A DNA stretch of 64,000 bases from Ailurus styani (lineage: Eukaryota; Chordata; Mammalia; Carnivora; Ailuridae): positions 934,447 to 998,446 of the forward strand of contig LNAC01000230.1 of assembly GCA_002007465.1 (NCBI GenBank), in the 5' to 3' direction. How positions within the stretch are numbered: the stretch's first letter is position 1; each line of letters opens with the position of its first letter. Position numbers and translations under genes: made by a program. The notes under the pieces were generated by a model. The model was not told where the DNA came from. It was given only the letters and a program-made list of their open reading frames with translations, and made no database searches. This document shows, in pieces, positions 1 to 10,889 of the stretch.

Positions 1-1289
1 AGGCAAGCTGGAACCTTCTAGAAGTGTGTGTTACATGGCAGTTTAAATAAACCCCTTGCAGCTTCCTTTCTTCTTGTCAGAGACTTATCAAAGTTGTTCT
101 TTGCACAATCATTACCTCTCGTATTAGTGGGGGCTCAATTACAGAGGCTTAACTCTATTTCTGATCACAGTGTTCCCTGTTATGCTGCCCATGAATATAT
201 TAAACTAGCCCCCAAGATTCAAAGGTTAGTGAATGCTTTGAGTTCTTCAAGTGAGAGTCCTAACAGGAAAAGAGGGTGTCACTGCTATCATTAGTACTTG
301 GGCACAAAATTCGTTATTTGAACCAAATGAGTAGGGAGTCCTTGTCAGCACTGTTTTCCACCTCAAAGGAAATCAACGAAGCCAATTAGTTACTGGGAAA
401 ACAGTCTGCAGTTTGTGCCAGAGTCTTCACCAGACAGAGGTTTTCTTAAAATATTTGCTGCTTTATAATTAGCTTATGTATCTGCTTAATTTTGGAGGAA
501 AAATACTTCAACTTGGAGACCAACTATTAAGCCACTGTCGTTGAGAAAACCCAACTCCAAGGCCAGTAACCTTGGCGTTCATTACCAACAAAGAGTCATG
601 AAGCTTCTAGGCCCTGGGAAGCCCCGCCGCCAGCTGGGTTCGGAACCTTAGTACAAAGAGGCCCATCAGGCTGGGAGGCAGGCAACAGAAGCAGCTTGGA
701 CTCAGGGCTTTAAAAGGCGGTGATCAGAGAACAAAATGAAAAGTAAAATAAGATCACAGCAGGCCAAATTAGGGGAACAGTGGAGGCCACAAAGTTAAAA
801 CTTGGAACGTGTCATCAAGGTGATTAAAAACTCAAGCTGTTCCACCTTGTTACTCTCCAGCCCGCCAGCTCGCTGTGCCAGCTGCACAATCACGGTCGAT
901 AGTTCTCATAGTTCAGAATGCTACATTCTAGGAACTCAACTACAGTCCCACTTGTCTTAGGCCAGTGCAAAAGGATTGGTGTCTCCATCCACCCTCCCCT
1001 CAATAAGGCTGACATGCCACATAGGGACCTAGATTCAAGTCATGCCAGCATACAAAGGTTATGTGTGCCTTCTGCTTGTTCACCGGCTAGTAAGGGGCAG
1101 GAGAGATCGTGTCAAGTGATCAGGACATGAAATATTACACAGAGGCACAGAACCTGCAAAGTCACCTACCCCAGACTTGGAGGTAGCTTACAACCACTAT
1201 GAACAGAGTAGTCAGCCTACTGGAGGAAGAATGGGCTTATAATCAGTACAACAGCCTTTCAGGGAGCCCTGATTGAAAGCAAAGAGCCT
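1..1289. other. Unique non-coding stretch
   Basis: I see no repeat family, splice-bounded frame or RNA gene here. The open frames are short (at most 88 codons) and look random. A slightly GC-richer patch lies near 600-720. Confidence 0.6.
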
Positions 1290-1470
1290 CGGGGTGCCTA
1301 GGGGGCTCAGCTGGTTGATTTTTGCTCAGGTCGTGATCTCAGGAGAGTAGGATCAAGCCCTGCTTTGGGCTCCACATTGGGTGTGGAACCTGCTTGGGAT
1401 TCTCTTTCTCTTTCTCTCTCTTTGCCCCTCCCCCTGCTCACTCTCTCCCTCTTTCTCTTAAAAAAAAAAG
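1290..1470 (+). mobile_element. Can-SINE (SINEC), older copy
   Basis: A tRNA-derived head, a central 'ggtcgtgatctcagg' motif, a pyrimidine-rich CT tract and an A10 tail are in the usual order. The head is diverged, so this is an older copy. An imperfect target-site duplication, gcaaagagcc at 1279 and gcaaagaagc at 1471, brackets it. Confidence 0.9.
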
Positions 1471-1480
1471 GCAAAGAAGC

Positions 1481-1740
1481 TATGTTTTGCCAAGCCACCC
1501 ATCTTGAAAACCCTGGTAATTTCTCTGTGGACCCTGTTGATTCTCTTCGTTCATCCACTCAGGATTTATGGAGTCCCTACCACAGGCCTCAGACCTTTGA
1601 GCACAATTCCTAAGACAAAATCTACGTGGAGTCGGCAGTCTGCTAAACAACTCAACAAATATCAGTCAAATCCACAATGTGTCAGGCACTGTGCCGGCAG
1701 ACTGAAATGGTACATGCATTCAAAAGTGGTTAAATGTAAA
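1481..1740. other. Unique or very old repeat DNA
   Basis: The phrase 'tgtcaggcactgtgcc' near 1680 resembles the size-class wording of very old mammalian interspersed repeats. The rest cannot be assigned. No coding evidence is visible. Confidence 0.3.
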
Positions 1741-1950
1741 CACCCAGGAGTCACAGTGCTTGAATTCGAATCAAATCCCTGCTGTCACCTACTAGCTTTG
1801 AAACCTTGAGGGAGCTACCTCAGTCTTCATCCCTCCCTCTGTCAAACAGGCACAGTAAGCATCCCTTCCTCCCACAGCTGTGCTGAGAAGGCAATGAGTT
1901 TGCTTCTATTCAGGTGCATACAGCACTGCCTGCCTGGCACACAGCAAGGG
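1741..1950 (+). mobile_element. MIR-type ancient SINE fragment
   Basis: The order of motifs follows the MIR consensus: 'gaattcgaatcaaatccctgc', then a 'cacctactagct' block, an 'accttgaggg' block, and near the end 'gcctggcacacag'. Divergence is high, as expected for this family. Confidence 0.65.
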
Positions 1951-2045
1951 CCGCGTACACCATAACTATACATGGAAGCTACCAGCCATCTTTGTGTCGT
2001 GGACTTCTTTAAGGAACTGATGAAACCCAGCCCAGCATCCCAAAA

Positions 2046-2067
2046 TACATACATATACATACACATC
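2046..2067 (+). repeat. Short (ACAT)n microsatellite
   Basis: About five imperfect ACAT/ATAC units are visible. It is too short to matter functionally. Confidence 0.7.
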
Positions 2068-2227
2068 TAATCTTACGGGCCTTATGGATTCCCCCCAGGT
2101 CCCACAGGCTTAGGTGAACGACATCTGATTTCATGCGAGAAACCTCCCAAAAGCTAGTGACCCCTACCCCTGGTTTTAAGAGTTGTATTGGGATTGCAAA
2201 CCCCTTTGGCTTTCTCCAGAGACAAAG

Positions 2228-2425
2228 CAGAGTAGCAGTTCAGAACAGGGGCTGGTGAACAGGGGAGCCCTGGGCTCCAAGCCTGACTCCAGGAAGCACT
2301 CAAGAGTTGTGTGACTCGAGACAGGTGACTTGAGTTTTCTGAGCCCCAATTTCGTCCTCTGCAAACTAGAAGATCACGAGTATCTCTACCCCAGGGGATT
2401 GCTGAGAGAGACACTACAGGCGACA
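2228..2425 (+). mobile_element. MIR-type ancient SINE fragment
   Basis: The run 'ttgtgtgactcgagacaggtg' corresponds to the MIR core, followed by 'tttctgagccccaatttcgtcc' and a short 3' part. The element is diverged but collinear with MIR. Confidence 0.6.
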
Positions 2426-4353
2426 CTTTGGCGTGTGCCCGGGAAACATTCCATAATTGTCACCAGTACTAACACTATCTACTAGGGATGGCAATAACTC
2501 CCACCAAAACAAAGAATGATGGTAAGGAATGGTTCTGCATTGGGATTCGAACAAGCATCTGAACGTCTTTTCTTTTGAAAACGACAAGCTAAAGTTTCCC
2601 ACTTACAACTAAATCTCTATTCATCTCTAATGGGAACATGGGCCAAACTCGGTCAGGGCTCGCCAGGGAAGAGGTTGGTGTCTGGTGACTTTCTCAATAA
2701 ATCAAAGACAGTCTATTTTCTGTATCCACAGAGCTAATGCAACATGCCAAGAGAAAAAGGTAGGTGTGACCAATTGGGAGTTTCTTTCCATACCACCAGG
2801 CTGCTGAATGTCTTACCACATCCTTTGTCCTCCGAATCAGCATTGAAAAGCACTGTCAGCCAACCCCCAGCTCATTCAGCAGATAGGTTGCTTAATTAAA
2901 TATGCTACTGAATGGGCTATGGAATTCTATTGCTTATTCTGACAGGTGAAAGACAGAAGGGACAATTTCCTGGGTTTTTATTTAAGATAATAAATATATT
3001 CAATGTATCTTCCACAAAGAGTGTCCCAGGCTGCATTAATTTTCATAAGATTTTTTTTTCTAAACCCAACTTTACACAGAATGAGCTGGTTGATGAAAAC
3101 AAGCCTAAAGTCAGTAATGCTCCCATTGTCCCCACACTGAGAACCGATGCGCAAAGCAAGGATTAGGCCAAGAGGAATGATTTGGACAACGACGTAAAGA
3201 GGTGTTGGGAAACTGCCTCTCTTTCCGAGGCTGTCAGTGGTAATGCCTTTTGGACTAGGAGCAGGGAAGCGTCCTTCACCACCAGCTGGGAGTATGGCAT
3301 CCATATCCAGGCCCGAGTTCTAAACATGCTAGATTTCGAGGCTCACCCAATATTTGTAAATGATGACTTGCTTCATTTGGAATTCACCCAGCTTTGAAAA
3401 AACAATGCTGGAGCTGAAACACAAAACATGAAACAATACAGCTGTCTGGCTGCATGGGCTTGCTGGAACACTGTGCTAGGAGCTCACTGGGGCCAGCTGG
3501 GGCCCGGCCTCCAACAGTAGGCACCAACTGTATGCGATGTGCCCAAAACACAATACTCAGAGGACGCAGAGCTGGCCCCGCACCCACCCTGGTAGCTGAC
3601 CTTTCTGGAACAAATGTCAAAGAAAGACGAGGTCCCAAAAGCATTCTCTGACAGACCAGTTTGAAAACTGGGAATAAATCTTCCCTCCATTTTCCCACCT
3701 GGGGACAGAATCATAGTTGATACGCTCCAGGTCACCTGCCTTCCCAGAGCCAAGCACTTGACCTGACAAGAGAACTTACAAAGGAGCCCTTTCCAGCACC
3801 CAACCTCCTTCCTCTCTTCTTTGGTTTAAACTGCTGAATACGTGATAACACAATCCTTAAGGCTGGGATGGCAACAAAACACACTGATAGGGCCCACCCA
3901 ATAGCTTAGCAACTGTTCTTATGTCTTTAGGCTTTTTTTGTTTTTGTTTTTTTTGTTTTTGTTTTTGTTTTTGAGAAGTAGAGAAAAGGAAAAAGAAGCT
4001 TTGTCAAAGTGAATGTCACGCCACCATGTTTCTTTCTACTTTAGGGGAGTAGGGGCTAGGAAGGGTTTAACCCAATGGTCATTGTGAGCTGTGAAGTATT
4101 TCATTCTGCGGCGCTGCAGGGGACGAGACTCCAAAGCAACAGGGGGTAGCTCTTCCCTTCTCTTAGAAGGCACTGTGCACACTAGCTGTCTTAGAAGGCA
4201 CTTTGAGCCTCCCCAGCCTGTGGTCCATTGAAAGTAAGCAGGCTCTACCTCTTTGGGGCAGGCATTTAGGAAATTGTCTGAGGGAGTCCCACTCCAATGG
4301 TCCGAAGGTCCCCTGTTTCCTTGCTATTGTCTTTGTAGAAAACAGGCAGATGA
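2426..4353. other. Unique non-coding stretch with minor low-complexity sequence
   Basis: No known gene or large repeat is visible. A short direct duplication of 'tcttagaaggcact' occurs at 4160 and 4189. The open frames on both strands lack splice context and resemble nothing I know. Confidence 0.55.
3931..3975 (+). repeat. (TTTTTG)n low-complexity tract
   Basis: T runs separated by single G residues. It may be the decayed tail of a retroelement, but no element body is recognisable beside it. Confidence 0.75.
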
Positions 4354-4551
4354 TGGGGGCACCTGGGTGGCTCAGTCGGTTGGGCATCTGCCTTTGGCTT
4401 GGGTCATGATCTCAGGGTCTTGGGATAGAGTCCCACATCGGGTCCCCTGCTTGGCAGGTGTCTGCTTCTGCCTTTCTTCCCCACTCATGCTCTCTCTCAC
4501 TATCTCTGTTTGTCCCTCTCAAATAGATAAATAAAATCTTAAAAAAAAGAA
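4354..4551 (+). mobile_element. Can-SINE
   Basis: The head 'gggcacctgggtggctcag', the 'tcatgatctcagggtc' core, the CT tract and the AATAAA-like A-rich tail are all present. The target-site duplication is 'gaaaacagg' at 4339 and 4554. Confidence 0.95.
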
Positions 4552-4562
4552 AAGAAAACAGG

Positions 4563-5399
4563 TGATGAAAGATTTCAACAGACAGGGTCCAAGCCCAGGT
4601 GACCACCCTTTCCTTCAAGGGAAGAAAGTTGAGCACTGCCATGGGTCTAGCCTAAAGCTAGGGTACCTGGGGAAGGAGGGGGGCCACTGGAAGAATCCCG
4701 ACGGATCTCTGAACCCAAAGGGTAGAGAAAGGAAGAATGGAAAAGTGGCCTTCCTTGCAGGCCTGGGGGGCAGTCCGTGTCACACAGGAGAAAGGGGACA
4801 AAGAGCAGGCTGAAGACCAGACCACAAGACTAGCATGTGGAGCTATGGGAGGGGGGGTGGCAAAGGAGCCACAGACAACCTCCATCATGAATCAGTGTCT
4901 CAGACTACATCCATGGCGCTGCATAAGGTTGAGTGTCTGCTCTGATCACTGAGGAATATTTGGGGTAACGGGGCATGAGCACTGGCCAGCGATCCCCCAT
5001 GAGTTGGAGCAAGGACCTGAGCCGCCCTTCCATTCAGTCAGAACTGAGTGGTCATGAGGCCGACGGTAGGGTTTATGGTGTTCCTGTGACCGCCCAAAGG
5101 GCAGGATGCTTATTCTCACTGCACCCCTGTGGGGAACTAGAACCATAATGGTGCCCCGTCTCCATGAGCTATACCCGAGGGCACTCAGTGTCACTGCAAG
5201 TGGGGAAGAATAGCATCTATTTTGATATCTGTCCCCCTAAACAATTTAAGGTTTGATTGTGAAATTCAGATCTCCTCCTTGTCAAAGTGACTTGCCTGAT
5301 AATTCCTGTCACACCCACCCCTAAAAACATAAAGATATATACAATTCCTTTTAAATAAAGGACCATTTCTCATTTCTTACTTGTAATGAGGGCAAGTCC
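4563..5399. other. Unique non-coding stretch
   Basis: Moderately GC-rich, with several open frames of 70-83 codons overlapping on both strands. None is bounded by credible splice sites, and I recognise no protein. Confidence 0.55.
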
Positions 5400-5832
5400 A
5401 CTCATCATCAGGGAACTGCAAATCAAATCTACAATGAGATATCACCTCACACCTGTCAGAATGGCTAAAATCGGTAGGTAGATAGATAGATAGATAGATG
5501 ATAGATAGATACAATGGACTATTCTTCAGACATCAAAAAGAATGAAACCTTGCCATTTACAACAATACAGATAGAACTACAGAGTATAGTACTGAGCGAT
5601 ATATGTCAGTCAGAGAAAGACAAATACCATATGATCTTACTCCTAGATGGAATTTAAGAAACAAAACAAATGAGCAAAGGAAAAAAGAGAGAGACAAAGC
5701 AAGAAAAAGGCTTAACTATAGAGAACAAACTGATGGTTACCAGAGAGGAGGTGTTTTGGGAAATGGGCAAAATAGGGGATGGGGATTAAAGAAAACACTT
5801 ATTATGATGAAAATAAAATGATTTAAAAATTA
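5400..5832 (+). mobile_element. LINE-1 3' fragment
   Basis: The sequence follows the end of L1 ORF2 and the 3' untranslated region: the 'gagatatcacctcacacctg' block, 'gaatgaaaccttgccattta', the 'cagagaaagacaaatacc' block and 'gatggttaccagag'. The ending is the carnivore-type L1 3' end. About 300 bases of the expected L1 sequence are missing at the point where a GATA microsatellite sits. Confidence 0.85.
5474..5511 (+). repeat. (GATA)n microsatellite inside L1
   Basis: About nine imperfect units. It sits at the internal deletion point of the surrounding L1 fragment. Confidence 0.9.
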
Positions 5833-6074
5833 AGTGAAAGTTGAAAGTAGTTTTTCCTGACTCTAATGAAATCACAGTTCCTGCTTCCCATTCCCATTCT
5901 TTGGAAGCAAGAGGAGAGATCTGAGTGGCTCCCCACCCAGACCCTCTGACCCCTCGGGAGCTCAGCTGTCAGAGTCCAACACTGGGGCTGGAGAAAGTCA
6001 AAATGAAGAGGCTAAAACAGTCATGTACTAAGGAATATCACAGCTAAAAGTTAAAAAGCACATGCTATGTACCA

Positions 6075-6235
6075 AGCGATCTCCTAGCACTTGACAATAC
6101 AACCCACTTAATTTTCATAAGAACCAGAGGAGATGGGTACTACTATTGGGCATTTTAGAGACGAGTGAACAGAGCGGGAAAGAGTTTAAGTGACTTGCCC
6201 AAGGTCACAAAGTTAATAAGTGATAAAGATCAAAA
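6075..6235 (-). mobile_element. MIR-type ancient SINE fragment
   Basis: Read on the plus strand, 'gtgacttgcccaaggtcaca' and the preceding 'cattttagagacgagtgaac' are the reverse complement of the MIR core region. Confidence 0.7.
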
Positions 6236-7100
6236 TTATGTCATGGTATCTCAGAAGAGCTGGCTCTGTCCAGTAGGCCAAAGTGACATCTGTCTCCCTT
6301 CTCTCTGCTGGTCCAGAGTAACCTCTACCCCCATCCGTGCCTGTGGTCTTAGAGAGGACCTGGTACAAGTGCCCCTCATGCTTTGGCTAGAAGGAAGGGA
6401 TCCTGGCAGTTCCCCAAGGTCTGCCTGGCCTTCTGATATGTGCTACATCACTTTCAAATATATCCCGATTATTACCCCAATACTTCACCTGAACCGTCCT
6501 AATGAAATATGAGTGGATATTAACTAAGCTGTAAAATCCATAAAACTGCTGCTTTACAAGAGACATTTACTTATGAATCAGCAGTTGGGTTAATTCATTA
6601 TTTAGTAGGCTTGTTATTTATAGCATATTACAGCTTGGTAAATTATTTATATGTACTTGTTTCTGTGCATGATTTTCCCTTAAGAGAGGGAAAATGTTTA
6701 TCAACCACACACAGGGAGGCTGTTTCAGTCAGAGGCCTGTTGTTAAAATAGGTTAGGCCAGTTTCTCTGTCTTACTTCCCGCTCAGGTCCAAGGGCTGAC
6801 AGAACTGTAACCCAATCAGTCAGTCAGTCAGTCAGCCATTGAGGGGGAGTGATGGTCATTGAAGGATAGCATTCCCCAGTGGATATAGGTTATCAGATAA
6901 AGGCTCTGTAGGCTAATCAGTTTGGCTACTACCAGGTTAAAGTCAAAGTTCCAAAGCTGCAAGACTTCTAAAAGCCTCTAATATACCAAGGCATCTCTTA
7001 AATTTCCAAGTGGAGGGCATGTAATGAATTATTTGATGACAGAGTCCTTTTTATGCACAAAACTCATGGGACTAGAACGTACTTTACAAAGATTCCCTTA
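6236..7100. other. Unique stretch with AT-rich candidate conserved block
   Basis: The block at about 6530-6700 is AT-rich, free of repeats and dense in TAAT/ATTA cores. This is the look of many conserved non-coding elements, but conservation cannot be seen from one sequence. The rest is featureless apart from a small CAGT repeat. Confidence 0.35.
6817..6835 (+). repeat. (CAGT)n microsatellite
   Basis: Nearly five perfect CAGT units. Confidence 0.9.
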
Positions 7101-7423
7101 GGGATCCCTGGATGGCTCAGTAAGTTTGTTAAGCATCTAATTCTTTGTTTTGGTTTGGGTCGTGATATCAGGGTCGTGGGACTGACCCCTGTGTCAAGCT
7201 CCATGCTCAGTGGGGAGTCTACTAGAGATTCCCTCTCCCTCCCCTTCTCCCTGTACCTCTCACTCTCTCATGCGTTCTCTCTAAAAAAAAATAAATCTCT
7301 GAAAGGAGGGAAGGGGGGAGGGACGGAGGGGGGGAAGGAGGGAGAGAGGGAGAGAGGGAGGGAGGGAAGAAGGAAAGAAGGAAGGAACGAACGAACGAAT
7401 GAAGGAAGGAACGAAGGAAGGAA
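7101..7423 (+). mobile_element. Can-SINE with greatly expanded purine tail
   Basis: The SINE body ends at about 7300 and is followed directly by a G/A-rich microsatellite. The target-site duplication, gattccctta at 7091 and gattccccta at 7424, brackets body plus microsatellite. The purine tract therefore grew from the element's own tail. Confidence 0.9.
7301..7423 (+). repeat. (GGGA/GGAA/GAAC)n purine microsatellite
   Basis: An imperfect pure-purine tract passing from GGGA-type to GGAA- and GAAC-type units. It lies inside the target-site duplication of the preceding SINE. Confidence 0.9.
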
Positions 7424-7663
7424 GATTCCCCTAAGAAGTATTCCTCCACTTGGTAAACAGGAGGGGCTGAACTCCACCATCTTGTCATTCCATGAGAAAT
7501 GAAAAGAAAATGGTCAACACTGACCAATCTATTGATATAACACATAAGCAATCTAACCCATTTGCACCTAAGATCTGCACCACAACATTCAACACACTCT
7601 TGTATTGCTTTTGTTTGTAAATTGCTTTGTGTCTTCCTTCTGTTCTCTAAAATGACAATGCTT

Positions 7664-7788
7664 AGGCACGCCTGGGTGGCTCAGTTGGTTAAGAGTCTGC
7701 TTTTGGCTCAGGTCATGATCTCAGGGTCTTGGGATCGAGTGCCGCATCACTCTCTGCTCAGCGGGGAGTCTGTTTCTCCCTCTCCATC

Positions 7789-7841
<53 letters not shown>

Positions 7842-8106
7842 TCTCAAATAAATAAATAAAATCTTTCTTAAAAATTAAAGTAAAAAATAGGGCGCCTGGG
7901 TGGCTCAGTGGGTTAAAGCCTCTGCTTTCGGCTCAGGTCATGATCTCAGGGTCCTGGGATGGAGGCCCGCATCGGGCTCCCTGCTCGGCAGGGAGCCTGC
8001 TTCCTCCTCTCTCTCTGCCTGCCTCTCTGCCTCCTTATGATCTGATCTCTCTGTGTCAAATAAATAAATAAAATCTTTAAAAAAAAATTAAAGTAAAAAA
8101 TAAAAT
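7664..8106 (+). mobile_element. Can-SINE, host of a nested second SINE
   Basis: The first SINE body runs to about 7870 and carries a long CT dinucleotide tract at about 7792-7837. Its A-rich tail is interrupted by a second SINE at 7890. The perfect 15-base duplication aaaatgacaatgctt at 7649 and 8107 encloses both elements, which proves the order of insertion. Confidence 0.95.
7890..8083 (+). mobile_element. Young mustelid-type Can-SINE nested in an older SINE
   Basis: It carries the 'gtgggttaaagcctctgc' head. A duplication of about 18 bases (aaaattaaagtaaaaaata at 7871 and 8084), made of the older element's tail, flanks it. It inserted after the host SINE was in place. Confidence 0.95.
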
Positions 8107-8121
8107 AAAATGACAATGCTT

Positions 8122-8555
8122 CAGTATGGCAGCAACTGCCTCCACCTCTTCCGGTCCCCTCCTCATACTGCATGACCAACACCAGGTCCCAGCTGACAGG
8201 AGAATAAGCAGCAAATATTAAGTAGCGGTAAGCAGCAACCAGCTACAGCAGGCCTCAGTTCAGTAGAAAAGCAGACAGTATATCACAGGATGAAGTCCAT
8301 AAAGTTAAATGGTGGCAGAGGTCAGAAGAAAAAGGGAATTAAAGGTGGTAAGACCTTTGGGGCCAGGGTTCGAGGGCCTGGCCAGCTGCTCTGTGAGCAG
8401 TTTGTCCAGTAAGGAAGGCAGCTGGCCCAATGGCCAGAAACCTGGCCTCCACTCTCTAATCATCTGAGTTTTTTTTTTAACTGTAAGGTTTTTTTACTCT
8501 ATGATTTGTTCTCCAACTGGAACCACATTCAGAGTAAGGTTTTCATTGAAAAAGT
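8122..8555. other. Unique non-coding stretch
   Basis: No repeat or coding feature is recognisable. Short T runs occur near 8469. Confidence 0.5.
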
Positions 8556-8571
8556 CAATGCTTTCCTTTTA

Positions 8572-8791
8572 TTTTATTTTATTTTATTTTATTTTTAAAG
8601 ATTTTATTTATTTATTTGACACAGAGAGAGAGAGATTACAAGTAGGCAGAGAGGCAGGCAGAGAGACAGGGAGAGGAGGAAGCAGGCTCCCTGCTGAGCA
8701 GAGAGCCCGATGCGGGCCTCGATCCCAGGACGCTGAGATCGTGACCTGAGCCGAAAGCAGAGGCTTTAACCCACTGAGCCACCCAGGCGCC
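8572..8791 (-). mobile_element. Young mustelid-type Can-SINE
   Basis: The element is in reverse orientation: ATTTT-rich tail, then AG tract, then the head complement 'gcagaggctttaacccac'. The perfect duplication caatgctttcctttta at 8556 and 8792 marks its edges. Confidence 0.96.
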
Positions 8792-8807
8792 CAATGCTTT
8801 CCTTTTA

Positions 8808-9534
8808 AATGTGAATTTTAAAGATTTGCTACATTCATAAGCCCAATTTTATTCCATTCATCAGGGTCAACATTTTTCCCATTTGAAGGACACACTGATT
8901 TTATCAAAATTCATAAGACTATAGCATCCACTTACCAGAAACTCATTTTATCAAGGTCGCTGCTGAAATCCGTCTCTCAACTTAGGGATACCTACCACAT
9001 ATGATAAAGTTTTTCAATTGTTAAAGAACCACAGACAGCTAAAACAATTACTCAGAGTAATTGAAATACACTTCCTAATCTGAATATGCTGCTTTCTATT
9101 GAGGCCTTTGGAAAACGTTAGCATAGCTTTCTGGTTGGAAAGAACCGTGACGGAGGCCCCAGCTCCGCCAAGTTTAAAACTGTGTAAGTCAGGGCAAGTC
9201 CCTTCTTCTCTGGGGCTCTTTCCTCTTTCTGTCAGATCAGACCATTGACCTAAAAGGCGATCCCAGTATTCTAGCACGACCTTGAAGTATTGAGAGAGAA
9301 AGGAGGAAACCAACTTAATAGGACATTGGCATACGAAGACCTGTGTTTAATGACATCAGTCAACAACAGAGGCATCATACCAACCAGGCCTGTTAGGATC
9401 TCTTCTGAAGAAACACAGTGCAAGGAATTTTTGGCCTAGACCTCGTCTGCCATACGTCGAGGTGGGGGCCTCCCATTACATAAAACACACACATCACTGC
9501 CCCCAGCAGTCTTGGGAACATAACTGCTCATGGT
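8808..9534. other. Unique stretch with a possible MIR remnant
   Basis: Around 9135-9290 the wording 'gtcagggcaagtcccttctt' is weakly MIR-like on the plus strand. The remainder is featureless. Confidence 0.35.
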
Positions 9535-9690
9535 TAAGGTGAACGTTCTGGGCTCAGATCGATTTAGATTCAAAATTTTGCTCTGTTAACTCTCTAGACA
9601 TGTGACTTGGACGAGTCCGTCAATCTCTCTAGAGACTCAAGCTTTTCCTTTCTAAGATTCAACGATGTAATACATAGAAAGCACTCTGTA
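9535..9690 (+). mobile_element. MIR-type ancient SINE fragment
   Basis: A 'ttctgggctcagatcgattt' block, then 'gacatgtgacttgg' and a 3' part follow MIR order at high divergence. Confidence 0.5.
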
Positions 9691-10027
9691 GAGGAGTTGA
9701 CCCCTAAACACTCAAAACCTAGCTGCTCTTCTTATTCTCACCATGTGATTAACCAAAGCATCTTAGCCATCTCCCCACACAGCCAAGCTAATCTACTCCC
9801 AGACTCTCCAACACCTCTGATACTTAACCACCCCCACACTGCTGCTTGAGCAATACCCACGGCCTGAACAGTTTGTCCTCCATGAATCATTCCTGACCAC
9901 TTCAACTAGCAAGGATTGCTTTTTCCTCTAAACACACAGTGCTCTACTACTAAATCGCTTGCTTGAGAATTAACCACAAAACTGCCTTGTGGTCAGATAC
10001 ATAAATTACAAGCAGAAATGGCTTCAG
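9691..10027. other. Unique non-coding stretch
   Basis: I see nothing identifiable here. Confidence 0.5.
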
Positions 10028-10234
10028 GGGGGCGCCTGGGTGGCTCAGTGGGTTAAACCTCTGCCTTCGGCTCAGGTCATGATCTCAGGGTCCTGGGATC
10101 GAGGCCCGCATCGGGCTCTCTGCTCAGCGGGGAGCCTGCTTCGTCCTCTCTCTCTGCCTGCCTCTCTGCCTACTTGTAATCTCTCTCTCTCTCTCTCTGT
10201 CAAATAAATAAATAAAATCTTTAAAAAAAAAGAA
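10028..10234 (+). mobile_element. Young mustelid-type Can-SINE
   Basis: A full-length body with CT tract and A9 tail. The perfect 14-base duplication agaaatggcttcag at 10014 and 10235 flanks it. The head has lost one A relative to its siblings (gttaaacctctgcc). Confidence 0.96.
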
Positions 10235-10269
10235 AGAAATGGCTTCAGTTTTCATTCATGACTCCTATG

Positions 10270-10345
10270 ATGGCAGAGACTGAATGCTGTCCTCTGGCTT
10301 GCCCTTCAGTGCCTAGCATAGAGCAGGGGGTCCAGTAAATACCTT
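10270..10345 (+). mobile_element. Possible L2 3'-end remnant
   Basis: The phrase 'cttcagtgcctagcatagagc' with a following 'ccagtaaatac' resembles the conserved L2 3' end. It is short and diverged. Confidence 0.4.
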
Positions 10346-10407
10346 GGGCTTTTTTTATTTGCCTATGGAGAAACTTAGCTCCACTAGAAACTAGCTCCAC
10401 TTTCGAC

Positions 10408-10889
10408 CTGTGCTGTCCAATATGGTAGCCAGTCGCCACATATGGACGGCTATTGGGCACTTGAAATGTAGCCAGTCCAAAATAAGATGTGCTGTAAGTA
10501 TAAATTGCACATCTGATTTCCAAGGCTTAATACAAAAAAAAAAAAGAATGTAAAGATATCTCTTATCTTACTTACATGTTGAAATGATAATATTTTGGAC
10601 ATATTAAGTTAAATAAAATAGAGTATTAAAGTCAATTTCACATGTGTCTTTTTTCACATTTTTTTTACATTTTAAAAAAATCTTATATATATACATATAT
10701 ATGTATATGTATATATATTTAAATAAACTCTTTACCCAATGTGGGGCTCAAGACGCATGCTCTAGTGACCCAAGCCAGCCAGGCATCCCCCTTTTTACGT
10801 TTTTTACATTTTACATTTTTTATTGCTACTAGTAGAAAATTTAAAATTATATATGTGGCACACATTATATTTCTATCGTGTAGCACTGC
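10408..10889 (+). mobile_element. hAT-type non-autonomous DNA transposon, interrupted
   Basis: The left end 'ctgtgctgtccaatatggta' and the right end 'tatcgtgtagcactg' behave as imperfect terminal inverted repeats. The interior, with 'gccacatatgg', 'gcacttgaaatgtagcc' and 'tgaaatgataatattttgga', matches a common mammalian hAT-Charlie-like element whose exact name I cannot fix. A SINE fragment and a TA repeat are inserted near 10660-10800. Confidence 0.7.
10675..10791 (-). mobile_element. Old tRNA-type Can-SINE fragment with TA-rich tail
   Basis: On the plus strand 'caatgtggggctcaagac' and 'cagccaggcatcccc' are the reverse complement of a SINE head. A TATATG repeat at 10684-10720 occupies the tail position. 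A diverged 'ttttttacatttt' copy on each side may be its target duplication. Confidence 0.65.
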
